DNA of 54,527 nucleotides from Chitinophagaceae bacterium (lineage in GTDB: Bacteria > Bacteroidota > Bacteroidia > Chitinophagales > Chitinophagaceae), in contig JAOAGO010000018.1 of the NCBI GenBank assembly GCA_026415715.1, forward strand, positions 1-54,527. The letters run 5' to 3'. Below, in pieces: positions 8,291-16,423 of the stretch. The position numbers and the translations under genes were made by a program. A model generated the notes under the pieces. The model was not told the origin of the DNA. It did no database searches and was given only the letters and a program-made list of their open reading frames with translations. Each line of letters starts with the position of its first letter. Position 1 is the first letter of the stretch.

Positions 8291-8362
8291 TAGCCCCGAC
8301 AGGAATCGAACCTGTATCAAAAGTTTAGGAAACTTCTATTCTATCCATTGAACTACGGGGCC
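8291..8362 (-). tRNA. tRNA-Arg(CCU)
   Basis: 72 nt. The cloverleaf folds cleanly: acceptor GGCCCCG/CGGGGCT (closing G.U pair), D-stem GTTC/GAAT, anticodon stem GAAGT/ACTTT with loop TTCCTAA (anticodon CCT), T-stem ACAGG/CCTGT with loop TTCGATT, and discriminator A. CCA is not encoded. It decodes AGG. A TATCTTTG box 73 bases upstream is its likely promoter. Confidence 0.95.
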
Positions 8363-8398
8363 TAAGCTGTTTTATTCAAAAACTTTAATCACGATATT

Positions 8399-8424
8399 TT
8401 TCGTAATTTCTGTTTTTTACGAAA
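8399..8424. other. Inverted repeat between tRNA-Arg and the sigma factor gene
   Basis: TTTCGTAA (8399-8406) and TTACGAAA (8417-8424) are a perfect 8-base inverted repeat with a 10-base spacer. It lies between the tRNA and its -7 box, so it would be in the tRNA precursor's leader, and also upstream of the divergent ECF sigma gene. It could be a precursor hairpin or an operator. No U-tract follows. Confidence 0.35.
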
Positions 8425-8435
8425 TTTGAGGGTTG

Positions 8436-8443
8436 CAAAGATA
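8436..8443 (-). promoter_or_regulatory. -7 box of the tRNA-Arg promoter
   Basis: On the minus strand TATCTTTG matches the Bacteroidota TAnnTTTG -7 element, followed by CAA. It is 73 bases upstream of tRNA-Arg, leaving room for a 5' leader. No clear TTG sits at -33. Confidence 0.5.
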
Positions 8444-8498
8444 AGAAACGGGTCGTTTATCTCAGGTTAAGGTTTCAAAGGATTTAAATTTAAATGAT

Positions 8499-9062
8499 TT
8501 GACAGAATCAGAACTCATTCAGGGGTTAAAAGAAAAAGACGAAAAAGCGTTCCGGCATCTGGTGGAGCAATTTCAGGATCAGGTGTACAATACGGTTTTA
8601 AGCATTGTGCAAAACCCGCAGGACGCCGAAGATGTTGCACAGGAAGTATTTATACAAGTGTATCGTTCAGTGAGCAGCTTCAAGGGCGAATCCCGCCTGT
8701 CTACCTGGATATACCGGATTGCCACTACCCGTGCGCTGGATTTGCTGAGAAGTAAAAAAAGTAAAAAACGGTTCGGCGTTTTAACAAGGCTTTTCGGAAA
8801 CGACAATGAGCCCGTTTTTGAACCCGGCGACTTTAACCACCCCGGTGTGGCCCTGGATCGTAAAGAAAATGCAGCCCGCTTGTTTAAAGCCATTTCCCGG
8901 CTTCCTGATAATCAAAAAGCGGCTTTTATATTACACAAAATGGAAAACCTTAGTTATCAGGAAATTAGTGATATATTGCAGGTGTCGGTACCGGCGGTAG
9001 AATCATTAATGCACAGAGCGAAAGCAAATTTGCGGAAATGGATTGCCGGTCAAACGGACTGA
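8499..9062 (+). CDS. RNA polymerase sigma factor, ECF (sigma-70 family)
   Basis: 187 aa. Region 2 is clear: FRHLVEQFQDQVYNTVLSIV, then DAEDVAQEVFIQVYR and STWIYRIATTRALDLLR. Region 4 carries the helix-turn-helix AISRLPDNQKAAFILHKMEN, SYQEISDILQVSVPAVESLM and HRAKANLRKWI. ECF sigmas direct core RNA polymerase to stress promoters. No in-frame ATG precedes the conserved start, so TTG at 8499 is taken as initiator; a nearby ATG at 8494 is out of frame and stops at once. The next two genes encode a one-helix membrane protein (likely the anti-sigma) and a CpxP/Spy-like protein, the usual set for an envelope-stress module. Confidence 0.9.
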   Translation: MTESELIQGLKEKDEKAFRHLVEQFQDQVYNTVLSIVQNPQDAEDVAQEVFIQVYRSVSSFKGESRLSTWIYRIATTRALDLLRSKKSKKRFGVLTRLFGNDNEPVFEPGDFNHPGVALDRKENAARLFKAISRLPDNQKAAFILHKMENLSYQEISDILQVSVPAVESLMHRAKANLRKWIAGQTD

Positions 9063-9112
9063 AATTTGAAAAAACGAAAGTTTTGAAATATGTTCACGTC
9101 AAATACATAGCA

Positions 9113-9448
9113 ATGAAAAATAAAGATTACCATATAGAAGAAATTTTAAACAGCATTGAAGGCATCCGAAGAGCTTCTGCGCCTGAATTTTTTTATACCC
9201 GCCTGAAAGCCAGGATGGAAAAGGAAGTTCAGGGTGTTTATGCAATGCCCGGTTTATTAAAGCCTGTTTTTGTTTTGGGCATGCTGGCCGTAGTCATATT
9301 TATCAATGCATTTGTGATTTTTAATAAAACTTCCGCATCCGATGAACTTCATCTGGCCGGAAACGATACGGATCTGATTCAACTTTATGCTTCCGAATAT
9401 ACTCCCGCCGAGATAGGGAATTTATATGATTTAAATATTGAAAAGTAG
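9113..9448 (+). CDS. Single-pass membrane protein, probable anti-sigma factor
   Basis: 111 aa starting at ATG 9113; the frame runs upstream but those residues overlap the sigma gene. The N-terminal ~50 residues are cytoplasmic and charged (DYHIEEILNSIEGIRRASAP, then FFYTRLKARMEKEV), as in short anti-sigma domains that hold an ECF sigma. One transmembrane helix follows (LKPVFVLGMLAVVIFINAFV), then a short acidic outside tail. There is no zinc-binding HxxxCxxC motif, so it is not a ZAS-type anti-sigma. The role is inferred from its position 50 bases after the sigma gene and from topology. The CpxP-like gene begins 2 bases after its stop. Confidence 0.65.
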   Translation: MKNKDYHIEEILNSIEGIRRASAPEFFYTRLKARMEKEVQGVYAMPGLLKPVFVLGMLAVVIFINAFVIFNKTSASDELHLAGNDTDLIQLYASEYTPAEIGNLYDLNIEK

Positions 9449-9450
9449 GC

Positions 9451-9924
9451 ATGAAAAATTCCGGTAAAATATGGATGTGGGCAGCATTGATTTTACTCAT
9501 ATCAAATATAATACTGCTCGTTTTATTACTTGGCGACAGAAGAAAAAAGCCGGATAAAGGACGCCGCGAGGCTTTTGAAATGATTGCCCGTGAACTGAAA
9601 ATGACGGAACAGCAGAAAAAACAATACCGGGAAATGCGGGAAGCGCATTTTAAACAGATAAAACCTTTAGTGGATTCCGTAAAAAAACTGAAAACAGGTT
9701 TATACTCCATGATGAAAGACGGCGTGGTGGATGAAACGAAGGTGCAATTTCTTGCGGGTCAGATCGGTCAGATGCAGTCCGGCATTGAACAAGAAATGTT
9801 TCATCATTTCCGAAGGGTGAGAACGATATTTAACCAGGAACAGCAGCCCAAATATGACTCCATCCTCATACGAATGATACAAAGAGACAGAGGACGTAAA
9901 GACTCATCAGGGAAATCCCGCTAA
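9451..9924 (+). CDS. CpxP/Spy-like periplasmic sensor or chaperone
   Basis: 157 aa. An N-terminal membrane anchor or uncleaved signal (IWMWAALILLISNIILLVLL) is followed by an all-helical, highly charged domain. REAFEMIARELKMTEQQKKQ resembles the LTxxQ motif of the Spy/CpxP/ZraP family, and a second partial repeat occurs near FRRVRTIFNQEQQPKYDSIL. Such proteins sense or buffer envelope stress or metals and often lie beside ECF sigma systems in Bacteroidota. It is probably co-transcribed with the sigma and its regulator. The ligand is unknown. Confidence 0.65.
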   Translation: MKNSGKIWMWAALILLISNIILLVLLLGDRRKKPDKGRREAFEMIARELKMTEQQKKQYREMREAHFKQIKPLVDSVKKLKTGLYSMMKDGVVDETKVQFLAGQIGQMQSGIEQEMFHHFRRVRTIFNQEQQPKYDSILIRMIQRDRGRKDSSGKSR

Positions 9925-9930
9925 CCCGCT

Positions 9931-11715
9931 TCAGGCGTAGATTTTTTCAATAGCATCTTTGTATTTTTCCATTATCACCTTGCGCTTCAGCGAAAGTTTC
10001 GGTGTCATTTCGCCGGTATCAATACTCCACTCTTTCGGCAGCAGTTCAAATTTTTTTACCTGTTCCACATGATTAAAATACTTGTTGAAGCTCTCCACCA
10101 GGTCTTTATACATTTCAATAACCTTAGGATGTTTGACCAACTCTTCGGGACGGGTTTCCTCTATGTTGTTTTTTCTGCACCATTCCAGCAGGTTGGGAAA
10201 TGAAGGGACAATGAGCGCACCCACAAATTTTCTTTCCGGACCTACCAGCATCACCTGTTCTATAAAGGGTGACTCTTTCAGTTTGTTTTCGATTGGCAAC
10301 GGAGCCACATATTTTCCTCCGCTGGTTTTAAACAGTTCTTTTTTGCGATCGGTAATTTTAAGGAAACGATTGTCAACCATCATGCCGATATCGCCGGTGT
10401 GAAACCAGCCGTCGGGGGTAATCACTTCAGCAGTCAGGTCTGGCCTTTTATAATAGCCCATCATAATATTCGGACCTTTGCAAAGAATTTCACCGTCTTC
10501 GGCAATTTTTACCTCTACACCATCAATCAACGGTCCCACAGTGCCAAACATACGGTCTTTTTCTTCAAAGCGATTTACGGAAATGACAGGTGAGGTTTCG
10601 GTGAGGCCGTAACCTTCCATGATCGGTATGCCGGCGGCTGTAAAGATGCGAATGAGTTTTACCTGACAGGCAGCGCCTCCGGTAATAATGCATTTCACAT
10701 TGTTTCCCAGGGCTTCGCGCCATTTTTTAAAAATGAGCTTGTTGGCAAGTTTTAATTGCAGATTATACCAGAAACCCTGGTTTTTATTGATTTCAAATTT
10801 TTCAGCCAGTCCGTGCGCCCAGAAAAACAATTTCTTTTTTATACCTTTCAGTTCGCTTCCCTTCTGCATGATTCGTTCATATACTTTTTCCAACAGTCGG
10901 GGTACGGTAGTAAAAAGATGCGGCTTAACTTCCCTTAAATTATCACCGATTGTTTCCAGGCTTTCCGCATAGTATATGGATGTACCTTTGAAGAGATACA
11001 AATAGGTAACCATCTTTTCAAATATATGATTGAGGGGAAGGAAACTCAGCGCTTTCAGATTTTCTCCGGGAGGAAAACAAGGTATGCTGGCCATCACGTT
11101 GGAAAGGATGTTGCGATGACTCAGCATTACTCCCTTAGGTACTCCGGTTGTGCCTGAAGTGTAAATAATGGTGGCTGCATCTTCCGTACCGATGCGCTCT
11201 GAAATTTCACGGACTTTTTCTTTCAGTTCCGGTGTGGCAGCGGAAAGCAATTCTTTCCAGTGCCGGGCATTGGCCACATGCTCAAACGTAAATATTTCTC
11301 TGATGGATGGCACCCGATCTTTAATGCTCATCACTTTATGAAACAATTCTTCATCATTTACAAAAACCACTTTCACTTCTGCGTCTTTGAAAACAAATTC
11401 CAGTTCGTTTACACTGATAGTGGGGTAGACCGGAGTGAGCAAGGCTCCGATTTTTTGTACTGCTAGATCCACCATAACCCATTCAGGTCGGTTTTTGGAT
11501 ATGATGGCTACTTTGTCGCGTCCTTCCACTGTCATGTCGTTCGGACCTATACCGAGGCTGAGCAAACCGGCGCTCAACTGATCAACGATTTCGGCCACTT
11601 CCTGTGTGCTGTATGTTTTCCATTGGCCTGCTGATTTACCGGCAAGCATAACTGGCAAAGGGGATCGTTCCAGATGGTAGGCAATGCAATCGAAAAGACG
11701 TTTCGGTTCCGTCAT
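9931..11715 (-). CDS. Long-chain fatty acid--CoA ligase (AMP-forming)
   Basis: 594 aa, the size typical of the long AMP-binding FadD15/FAA-like group. It activates fatty acids via acyl-AMP to acyl-CoA at the membrane for beta-oxidation or lipid synthesis. The P-loop motif IIYTSGTTGVPKGVMLSH is at about 183-200. GYGLTETSPVISVN, YKRPDLTAEVITPDGWFHTGD and LKITDRKKELFKTSGGKYVAP are the A5-A8 core motifs. The tail MTPKLSLKRKVIMEKY contains the usual C-terminal catalytic Lys region. It is a stand-alone gene, convergent with the CpxP-like gene, whose end is 6 bases away. Confidence 0.93.
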   Translation of the reverse strand: MTEPKRLFDCIAYHLERSPLPVMLAGKSAGQWKTYSTQEVAEIVDQLSAGLLSLGIGPNDMTVEGRDKVAIISKNRPEWVMVDLAVQKIGALLTPVYPTISVNELEFVFKDAEVKVVFVNDEELFHKVMSIKDRVPSIREIFTFEHVANARHWKELLSAATPELKEKVREISERIGTEDAATIIYTSGTTGVPKGVMLSHRNILSNVMASIPCFPPGENLKALSFLPLNHIFEKMVTYLYLFKGTSIYYAESLETIGDNLREVKPHLFTTVPRLLEKVYERIMQKGSELKGIKKKLFFWAHGLAEKFEINKNQGFWYNLQLKLANKLIFKKWREALGNNVKCIITGGAACQVKLIRIFTAAGIPIMEGYGLTETSPVISVNRFEEKDRMFGTVGPLIDGVEVKIAEDGEILCKGPNIMMGYYKRPDLTAEVITPDGWFHTGDIGMMVDNRFLKITDRKKELFKTSGGKYVAPLPIENKLKESPFIEQVMLVGPERKFVGALIVPSFPNLLEWCRKNNIEETRPEELVKHPKVIEMYKDLVESFNKYFNHVEQVKKFELLPKEWSIDTGEMTPKLSLKRKVIMEKYKDAIEKIYA

Positions 11716-11822
11716 GGCACATTAAATTTTAAGCAGGAAAAATTAATATAATGTGCTGACAAATTAAGGAAAAAATCACAAAAAAGAAAAACCTGAAAAG
11801 CCGCGTATGGCAATATTTTGCT

Positions 11823-12845
11823 TTAATTTTTTTGGTAGTATTGTCCTGCCGGCATACGGAATACCCTGTTTTTTTGAAATCCTATGAATTTGTTGTACTC
11901 CTGCTGGTGCGATTTGATCCATTTGTCATAAGCCGCCAGGTCTTCTGCCGGGCCGAAAAGCCATCGGTTATAGGCTTCAAACATGCCTTCAGAAATCAGC
12001 TGTTTCAAATAATCAAAAAGCCGAAAAGGAAATTTGTTTACGTTATTTTTATCGGCAAACCAGTCCAGGATAAAGCGGGTGCGAATCATGATCAGAACAT
12101 CCGTGTTAATTCCTTTATTAACCATTGAAGAATAACGATTCATAATTTCCAGAAACCTGCGGGCAAAGGGATTTTTATTGCTTTCTTCGCTTTTCAGCAA
12201 ATCGGTTTCCGAAAAAAGTTTTTCTTTATAACCTTTATAAAGCATTTCTTTCATAGCGGCACAGCGTTCACCCGTCGTTTCCATGTTTACAAATATTTCG
12301 CCATACAGTAAGCTCCACACTTTGTCTTTGGTAAAGAAATAATAGCGGGCAGCATTGTAGTAATTTCCGCTATAAGAAGGATCTACCTTAATGCCTTCTT
12401 CCCAGAATTTGATAGCCGAGTAATCTTTTCGTGCCCAGAGGTATTCTCCGTATTCGCTGAGCAATGGCCCGCTTTTGGGAAATTTACGAAGCGCTTTTTT
12501 ATATACTTTTTCAAACTCTTTGGCTTCTTCAATAGCCCTGTACACCATTCCGGCAATCTGATAAGTGGTTTCATCGGCATCTTCCCTTTCTATTACATTT
12601 TTTACATTTTCCACGGCACGGGTATAATCACGTTTCATGTAATAACTTAAGATCAGATCTTTATACAGCTCCAGGTTATTTTTCTCTTTTTCCAGCGCAC
12701 GGCTCAGCAACAGAACCGCATTGTCAAAATCGCCTTTCAGCATATAATTTTTTGCCGATGCATGCATCTGTTTCACATCTTCATTTTGAGCTGATAACGG
12801 CAAGGAAAGAATACAGATAAAAATCGTGAGAATGAAAAACCGCAT
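11823..12845 (-). CDS. Exported TPR-repeat protein
   Basis: 340 aa with a signal peptide (MRFFILTIFICILSLPLSAQ). Residues 25-175 form tetratricopeptide repeats, for example MLKGDFDNAVLLLSRALEKE, RDYTRAVENVKNVIERED and EEAKEFEKVYKKALRKFPKS. The second half is helical and less regular, with WFADKNNVNKFPFRLFDYLK. It is presumably periplasmic. No family name is recognised; Bacteroidota encode many such proteins, some tied to secretion or gliding, but nothing here shows that. A TTG-N21-TACATTTG promoter lies directly upstream. Confidence 0.7.
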   Translation of the reverse strand: MRFFILTIFICILSLPLSAQNEDVKQMHASAKNYMLKGDFDNAVLLLSRALEKEKNNLELYKDLILSYYMKRDYTRAVENVKNVIEREDADETTYQIAGMVYRAIEEAKEFEKVYKKALRKFPKSGPLLSEYGEYLWARKDYSAIKFWEEGIKVDPSYSGNYYNAARYYFFTKDKVWSLLYGEIFVNMETTGERCAAMKEMLYKGYKEKLFSETDLLKSEESNKNPFARRFLEIMNRYSSMVNKGINTDVLIMIRTRFILDWFADKNNVNKFPFRLFDYLKQLISEGMFEAYNRWLFGPAEDLAAYDKWIKSHQQEYNKFIGFQKNRVFRMPAGQYYQKN

Positions 12846-12886
12846 AAAAGTTTTTAAAATAGATGAAAATTCAGGGTCAGATGTTG

Positions 12887-12918
12887 CAAATGTAATATTT
12901 CTGTTTTTCAGTTTTCAA
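12887..12918 (-). promoter_or_regulatory. Promoter of the exported TPR gene
   Basis: On the minus strand TTG (12918-12916) is followed after 21 bases by TACATTTG (12894-12887), matching the Bacteroidota -33/-7 pattern. The -33 box overlaps the last codons of the upstream DUF1015 gene. The TPR start at 12845 is 41 bases downstream of the -7 box. Confidence 0.5.
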
Positions 12919-14134
12919 TAAGATGTGTTAAAAGCCCGTCGCGAAGCTTGGGTTCAAACCAGGTGCTTTTCGGGGGCATGATGTTGCCGCTGTCGGCTAC
13001 GGCAAGCAGTTGCTCCATGGTTACCGGATACAGGCTGAAGGCAGCTTTCATTTCGCCACTGTTCACTTTTTTTTCCAAGGCTTCCCATCCGCGTATTCCC
13101 CCCACAAAATCAATTCGCTTATCGGTACGTAAATCCTCAATGCCCAGAATTTTTTTCAGTATGTTTTCAGAAAGGATGGAAACATCCAATGAGCCAATGG
13201 GGTCGTCGGGAAAGCTGCCCGGCCTGCATTCAAGTCGATACCAGCTTCCCTCCATATACAATCCCATTTCATGCGGTTTGGATGGTTTGAAAGGCCTGTC
13301 GGCCCGGCTGACAGCGAAGTCTTTCTGTAGCCTTTCCAGAAACTGTTGAGGCGACAATCCGTTCAAATCGCTGACGACACGGTTATAATCCCAAATACAA
13401 AGCTGGTTTGCAGGAAAAAGAGTAGTTAAAAAATACCGGGCATCTTGTTTATCTGTTAATACCCCGGAAACTTTTGCGGCCGAGGCTGCCCTGTGGTGCC
13501 CGTCGGCAATATAGGTATGGGGTACATACATTTCAAACAAATGCACCAATGAATCAATGATTTTATCATTATCAATTATCCAAACAGAATGATGTACGGA
13601 ATCGTTTGTCGTAAAATCATATACCGGATTATTTGTCGCTTTCCAGCCATTAATGAGTCCGTTGATTTCCGTAACATCCCGATAGGCAAGAAATACGTTT
13701 CCCGTTTGCGCCGAAGTGGCAAGAATATGATCAATTCGGTCTTTTTCTTTTTCCGGACGTGTGAGTTCATGTTTTTTAATGATATCGTTTTTATAATCTT
13801 CAACGGAGGAAAGACATACGAGGCCCGTTTGTGCCCGGCCATTCATAACCAGTTGATAAATATAAAGACAAGGTTTAATTTCCCTGAGTAATATGCCCGA
13901 CCCGATAAAATGCCTGAGGTTTTCGGCTGCTTTTTCATAAACGGGCTTGCTATGCACATCAGTATTCTGTGGTAAATCCACTTCTGAACGGGTAATGCGA
14001 AGAAATGAATAAGGATTATCTCGGACTTCTTCTATGGCTTCGGCAACGCTCATTACATCATACGGCCGGGAAGCTACCCGTGCAGCCAGTTCGGGTGCGG
14101 GCCTCAGCGCCCTGAAAGGTTTGATGATACTCAT
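12908..14134 (-). CDS. DUF1015 family protein (possible ParB-fold serine kinase relative)
   Basis: 408 aa, matching the usual ~400 aa of DUF1015 (COG4198). Recognisable family motifs are IKPFRALRPAPELAARVASR near the N-terminus, ASRPYDVMS, KHELTRPEKEKDRIDH (121-136), YIADGHHRAASAA (208-220) and the C-terminal LMPPKS-like NIMPPKSTWFEPK. It starts 2 bases after serC and is clearly in one operon with it. The DGHHR motif recalls ParB/SbnI/SerK-type proteins, some of which are free-serine kinases, so a role in serine/phosphoserine metabolism is plausible. That is inference; the family is formally uncharacterised. Confidence 0.85.
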   Translation of the reverse strand: MSIIKPFRALRPAPELAARVASRPYDVMSVAEAIEEVRDNPYSFLRITRSEVDLPQNTDVHSKPVYEKAAENLRHFIGSGILLREIKPCLYIYQLVMNGRAQTGLVCLSSVEDYKNDIIKKHELTRPEKEKDRIDHILATSAQTGNVFLAYRDVTEINGLINGWKATNNPVYDFTTNDSVHHSVWIIDNDKIIDSLVHLFEMYVPHTYIADGHHRAASAAKVSGVLTDKQDARYFLTTLFPANQLCIWDYNRVVSDLNGLSPQQFLERLQKDFAVSRADRPFKPSKPHEMGLYMEGSWYRLECRPGSFPDDPIGSLDVSILSENILKKILGIEDLRTDKRIDFVGGIRGWEALEKKVNSGEMKAAFSLYPVTMEQLLAVADSGNIMPPKSTWFEPKLRDGLLTHLIEN

Positions 14135-14136
14135 TT

Positions 14137-15210
14137 TTATCCGTATTGATTGGCAAAATCTTTCATCAGGTCTGTTATGGCTTTTACGCTTTCCAGCGGA
14201 AGCGCATTGTACATGGATACTCTGAAACCACCCACGCTGCGATGTCCTTTCACCCCAATCATACCTTCCGCTTTACAACGCTCCAGAAATTTTTTTTCCA
14301 GCTCCGGGTTATTTATAGTGAATACGGCATTCATCCGGCTTCTGTACTGTCGTGAAACAGGAGAGGTAAAAACGGGTAAAGCATCTAATGTATCATAAAA
14401 AAGTCGGGCTTTTTCTTCATTATGTTGTTCTATAGCTTCTACTCCTCCTTTCCCTTTCAACCACCGGAGCGTGAGCAAAACGACATACACGGCAAACATC
14501 GGCGGCGTATTGAGCATGCTGCCTTCTGCAATGTGATTTCTGTAATCCATCATGGTCGGAAGAGTTCTTCCTGTTTTTCCCAGCAGATTTTTATTTACAA
14601 CAACCAGCGCTACGCCAGCGGCGCCCAGGTTTTTTTGTGCACCGGCATAAATCAAGGCAAACCGGTTAAACGGCAAACGACGGCTCAGGATATCGCTGCT
14701 CATATCGGCAACCAACGGCACTCCGGCATCAAAAGGTATTTGTTGCCATTGGGTGCCGGAAATTGTTTCATTGGTTGTTATATGCAGATAATCCGCGCCG
14801 GGAGTTATGTGTAGTTGCTCCGGGAGGCTATAATAATTATTTTCCTTTGAAGACCCTGCAATTTCTATTCTGCCTACAAAACGGGCTTCGCGAATGGCTT
14901 TTACAGACCAGGTACCAGTTTCGGTATAGCTGGCAAATCCCTTTTCGGATAAAAGATTCAGCGGGACCTGAAGAAACTGAAGTGTGGCGCCACCATGAAG
15001 AAACAACACCTCCATTTCATCATTCAACGACATCAGTTCACGCACCAGTTGCCTGGCCTCATGCATCACTTCCTGAAACGTTTCGGTGCGATGTCCGGTT
15101 TCCAGCAGTGATAAACCTGAATTTTTGTAATTCACCACGGCACGAGCCGCTTCTTCCAGAACTTCCTTAGGCAGAATGGCCGGGCCGGCGCCGAAATTGT
15201 GAACAGTCAT
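14137..15210 (-). CDS. serC: 3-phosphoserine aminotransferase
   Basis: 357 aa, PLP-dependent class V aminotransferase converting 3-phosphohydroxypyruvate and glutamate to phosphoserine in serine synthesis. The start VHNFGAGPAILPKEVLEEA and SLLETGHRTETF are SerC hallmarks. The Schiff-base lysine is Lys193 in YAGAQKNLGAAG. TTNETISGTQW (145-155) and the C-terminal MYNALPLESVKAITDLM complete the family pattern. Length equals the norm (~360). Neither serA nor serB is adjacent; instead a DUF1015 gene follows 2 bases downstream. A TACTTTTG box lies 33 bases upstream. Confidence 0.95.
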   Translation of the reverse strand: MTVHNFGAGPAILPKEVLEEAARAVVNYKNSGLSLLETGHRTETFQEVMHEARQLVRELMSLNDEMEVLFLHGGATLQFLQVPLNLLSEKGFASYTETGTWSVKAIREARFVGRIEIAGSSKENNYYSLPEQLHITPGADYLHITTNETISGTQWQQIPFDAGVPLVADMSSDILSRRLPFNRFALIYAGAQKNLGAAGVALVVVNKNLLGKTGRTLPTMMDYRNHIAEGSMLNTPPMFAVYVVLLTLRWLKGKGGVEAIEQHNEEKARLFYDTLDALPVFTSPVSRQYRSRMNAVFTINNPELEKKFLERCKAEGMIGVKGHRSVGGFRVSMYNALPLESVKAITDLMKDFANQYG

Positions 15211-15242
15211 GGAGCAATAAAATATTCAGACAAAATGCGTCG

Positions 15243-15250
15243 CAAAAGTA
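15243..15250 (-). promoter_or_regulatory. Candidate -7 box for serC-DUF1015
   Basis: TACTTTTG on the minus strand fits TAnnTTTG and lies 33 bases upstream of the serC ATG. No TTG at a proper -33 distance was found. Confidence 0.35.
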
Positions 15251-15372
15251 AATAAAGCAAAGCGAAGGGGAAAATCCGGAATCCCTGAACGTTCATTTAC
15301 TGTGTCATTAGAACCGGAAAAAGTTTTTTGCGCTTTTCAGGGTCATTCTTCTATTAAAGTAACGCTTATGCG

Positions 15373-15380
15373 TATCTTTG
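15373..15380 (+). promoter_or_regulatory. Candidate -7 box for tryptophan dioxygenase
   Basis: TATCTTTG is a perfect TAnnTTTG element. It ends 12 bases before the ATG at 15392, so transcription would begin almost at the start codon. This supports the shorter protein over the longer GTG-initiated frame. No TTG at -33. Confidence 0.35.
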
Positions 15381-15391
15381 AATCAGCAGCT

Positions 15392-16399
15392 ATGTCAGAG
15401 CCTCTGTATTATCACGATTATCTGCAATTAGATAAAATTCTGAATGCCCAAAGTCCGGAAAGCCAAAGAACCCAACGGCCGGCCCATGATGAAATGTTGT
15501 TTATCATTGTGCATCAGGCCTACGAGTTATGGTTCAAACAACTACATTATGAGGTGGATTCTGTTTTGGAAATCATGAGCCGCCCCCGCCTGAACGATAA
15601 TTCACCCGAACTGCAAACCGTGGTACACCGGCTGCAACGATGTGTTGTCATCCTTCGTTTGCTGGTTCAGCAAATAGATGTGCTTGAAACCATGACGCCG
15701 ATGGATTTTCTGGACTTTCGCGACCTGCTTCGGCCCGCCTCAGGCTTTCAAAGCTGGCAGTTTAAATGGCTTGAAGCCAAGCTGGGATTGAAAGTAAAAC
15801 ACAGGCATGCCGGCGAATATTTTCTTTTGCCCCTGAAAACCGAACATGCAGAACTTATCATCGGGGCGGAAAGAAAACCTTCGCTGCTGAATCTGGTAAA
15901 CCGCTGGCTTGAAAGAATGCCGCTGGCGCCCGGATGGGAAAAAGAGAATCCCGAATCCTTCTGGATGATTTATCGTAATTTATACAAAGAAAGTCTCGCT
16001 GATGAGGAATCGTATCATTTAGATGCTTTTGATAAAATTTTTGGAGAAGATTGCCCGGAACGTTCATTAAGCGCTGCGGCATGCCGTTCAGCCTTATTTA
16101 TCATGTTGTACAGAGGATATCCTTTGCTTCATCTTCCGTTTCAACTCATACATGCTCTTTTAGACATTGATGAGCAACTCAGCAACTGGCGGTATCGCCA
16201 TATGAATATGGTGGCCCGTATGATAGGAACCCGAATCGGCACGGGCGGGAGTAGCGGAAAAGACTATCTGAAAGACGCGGCCGAAAAGCATTACATTTTC
16301 AGGGAGTTTGCCGCACTGTCCAGCTTTTTGCTGGAACGGAGCAAACTGCCGGCTCTTTCCGCGGATTTGGAAAAAAAACTGGGTTTTGAGTCAGACTGA
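15392..16399 (+). CDS. kynA: Tryptophan 2,3-dioxygenase
   Basis: 335 aa heme enzyme opening the indole ring of L-tryptophan to N-formylkynurenine. ATG 15392 is chosen because the protein then begins MSEPLYYHDYLQLDKILNAQ, the family's usual start. The open frame extends 30 codons upstream to a GTG at 15302, but those residues are unlike the family and a -7 promoter box lies inside them. Family signatures are AHDEMLFIIVHQAYELWFKQ (active-site His at about 41), DFRDLLRPASGFQSWQFK, and RYRHMNMVARMIGTR followed by GTGGSSGKDYL, with the heme-ligand His region. No other kynurenine-pathway gene is in the window. Confidence 0.94.
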   Translation: MSEPLYYHDYLQLDKILNAQSPESQRTQRPAHDEMLFIIVHQAYELWFKQLHYEVDSVLEIMSRPRLNDNSPELQTVVHRLQRCVVILRLLVQQIDVLETMTPMDFLDFRDLLRPASGFQSWQFKWLEAKLGLKVKHRHAGEYFLLPLKTEHAELIIGAERKPSLLNLVNRWLERMPLAPGWEKENPESFWMIYRNLYKESLADEESYHLDAFDKIFGEDCPERSLSAAACRSALFIMLYRGYPLLHLPFQLIHALLDIDEQLSNWRYRHMNMVARMIGTRIGTGGSSGKDYLKDAAEKHYIFREFAALSSFLLERSKLPALSADLEKKLGFESD

Positions 16400-16423
16400 C
16401 TTTTTGATGTTATACACTGTAAA

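Noticed and set aside
9931-11715. Polyketide/NRPS adenylation enzyme
   Set aside because: Length and core motifs match the stand-alone long-chain acyl-CoA ligase group, with no carrier domain or biosynthetic neighbours.
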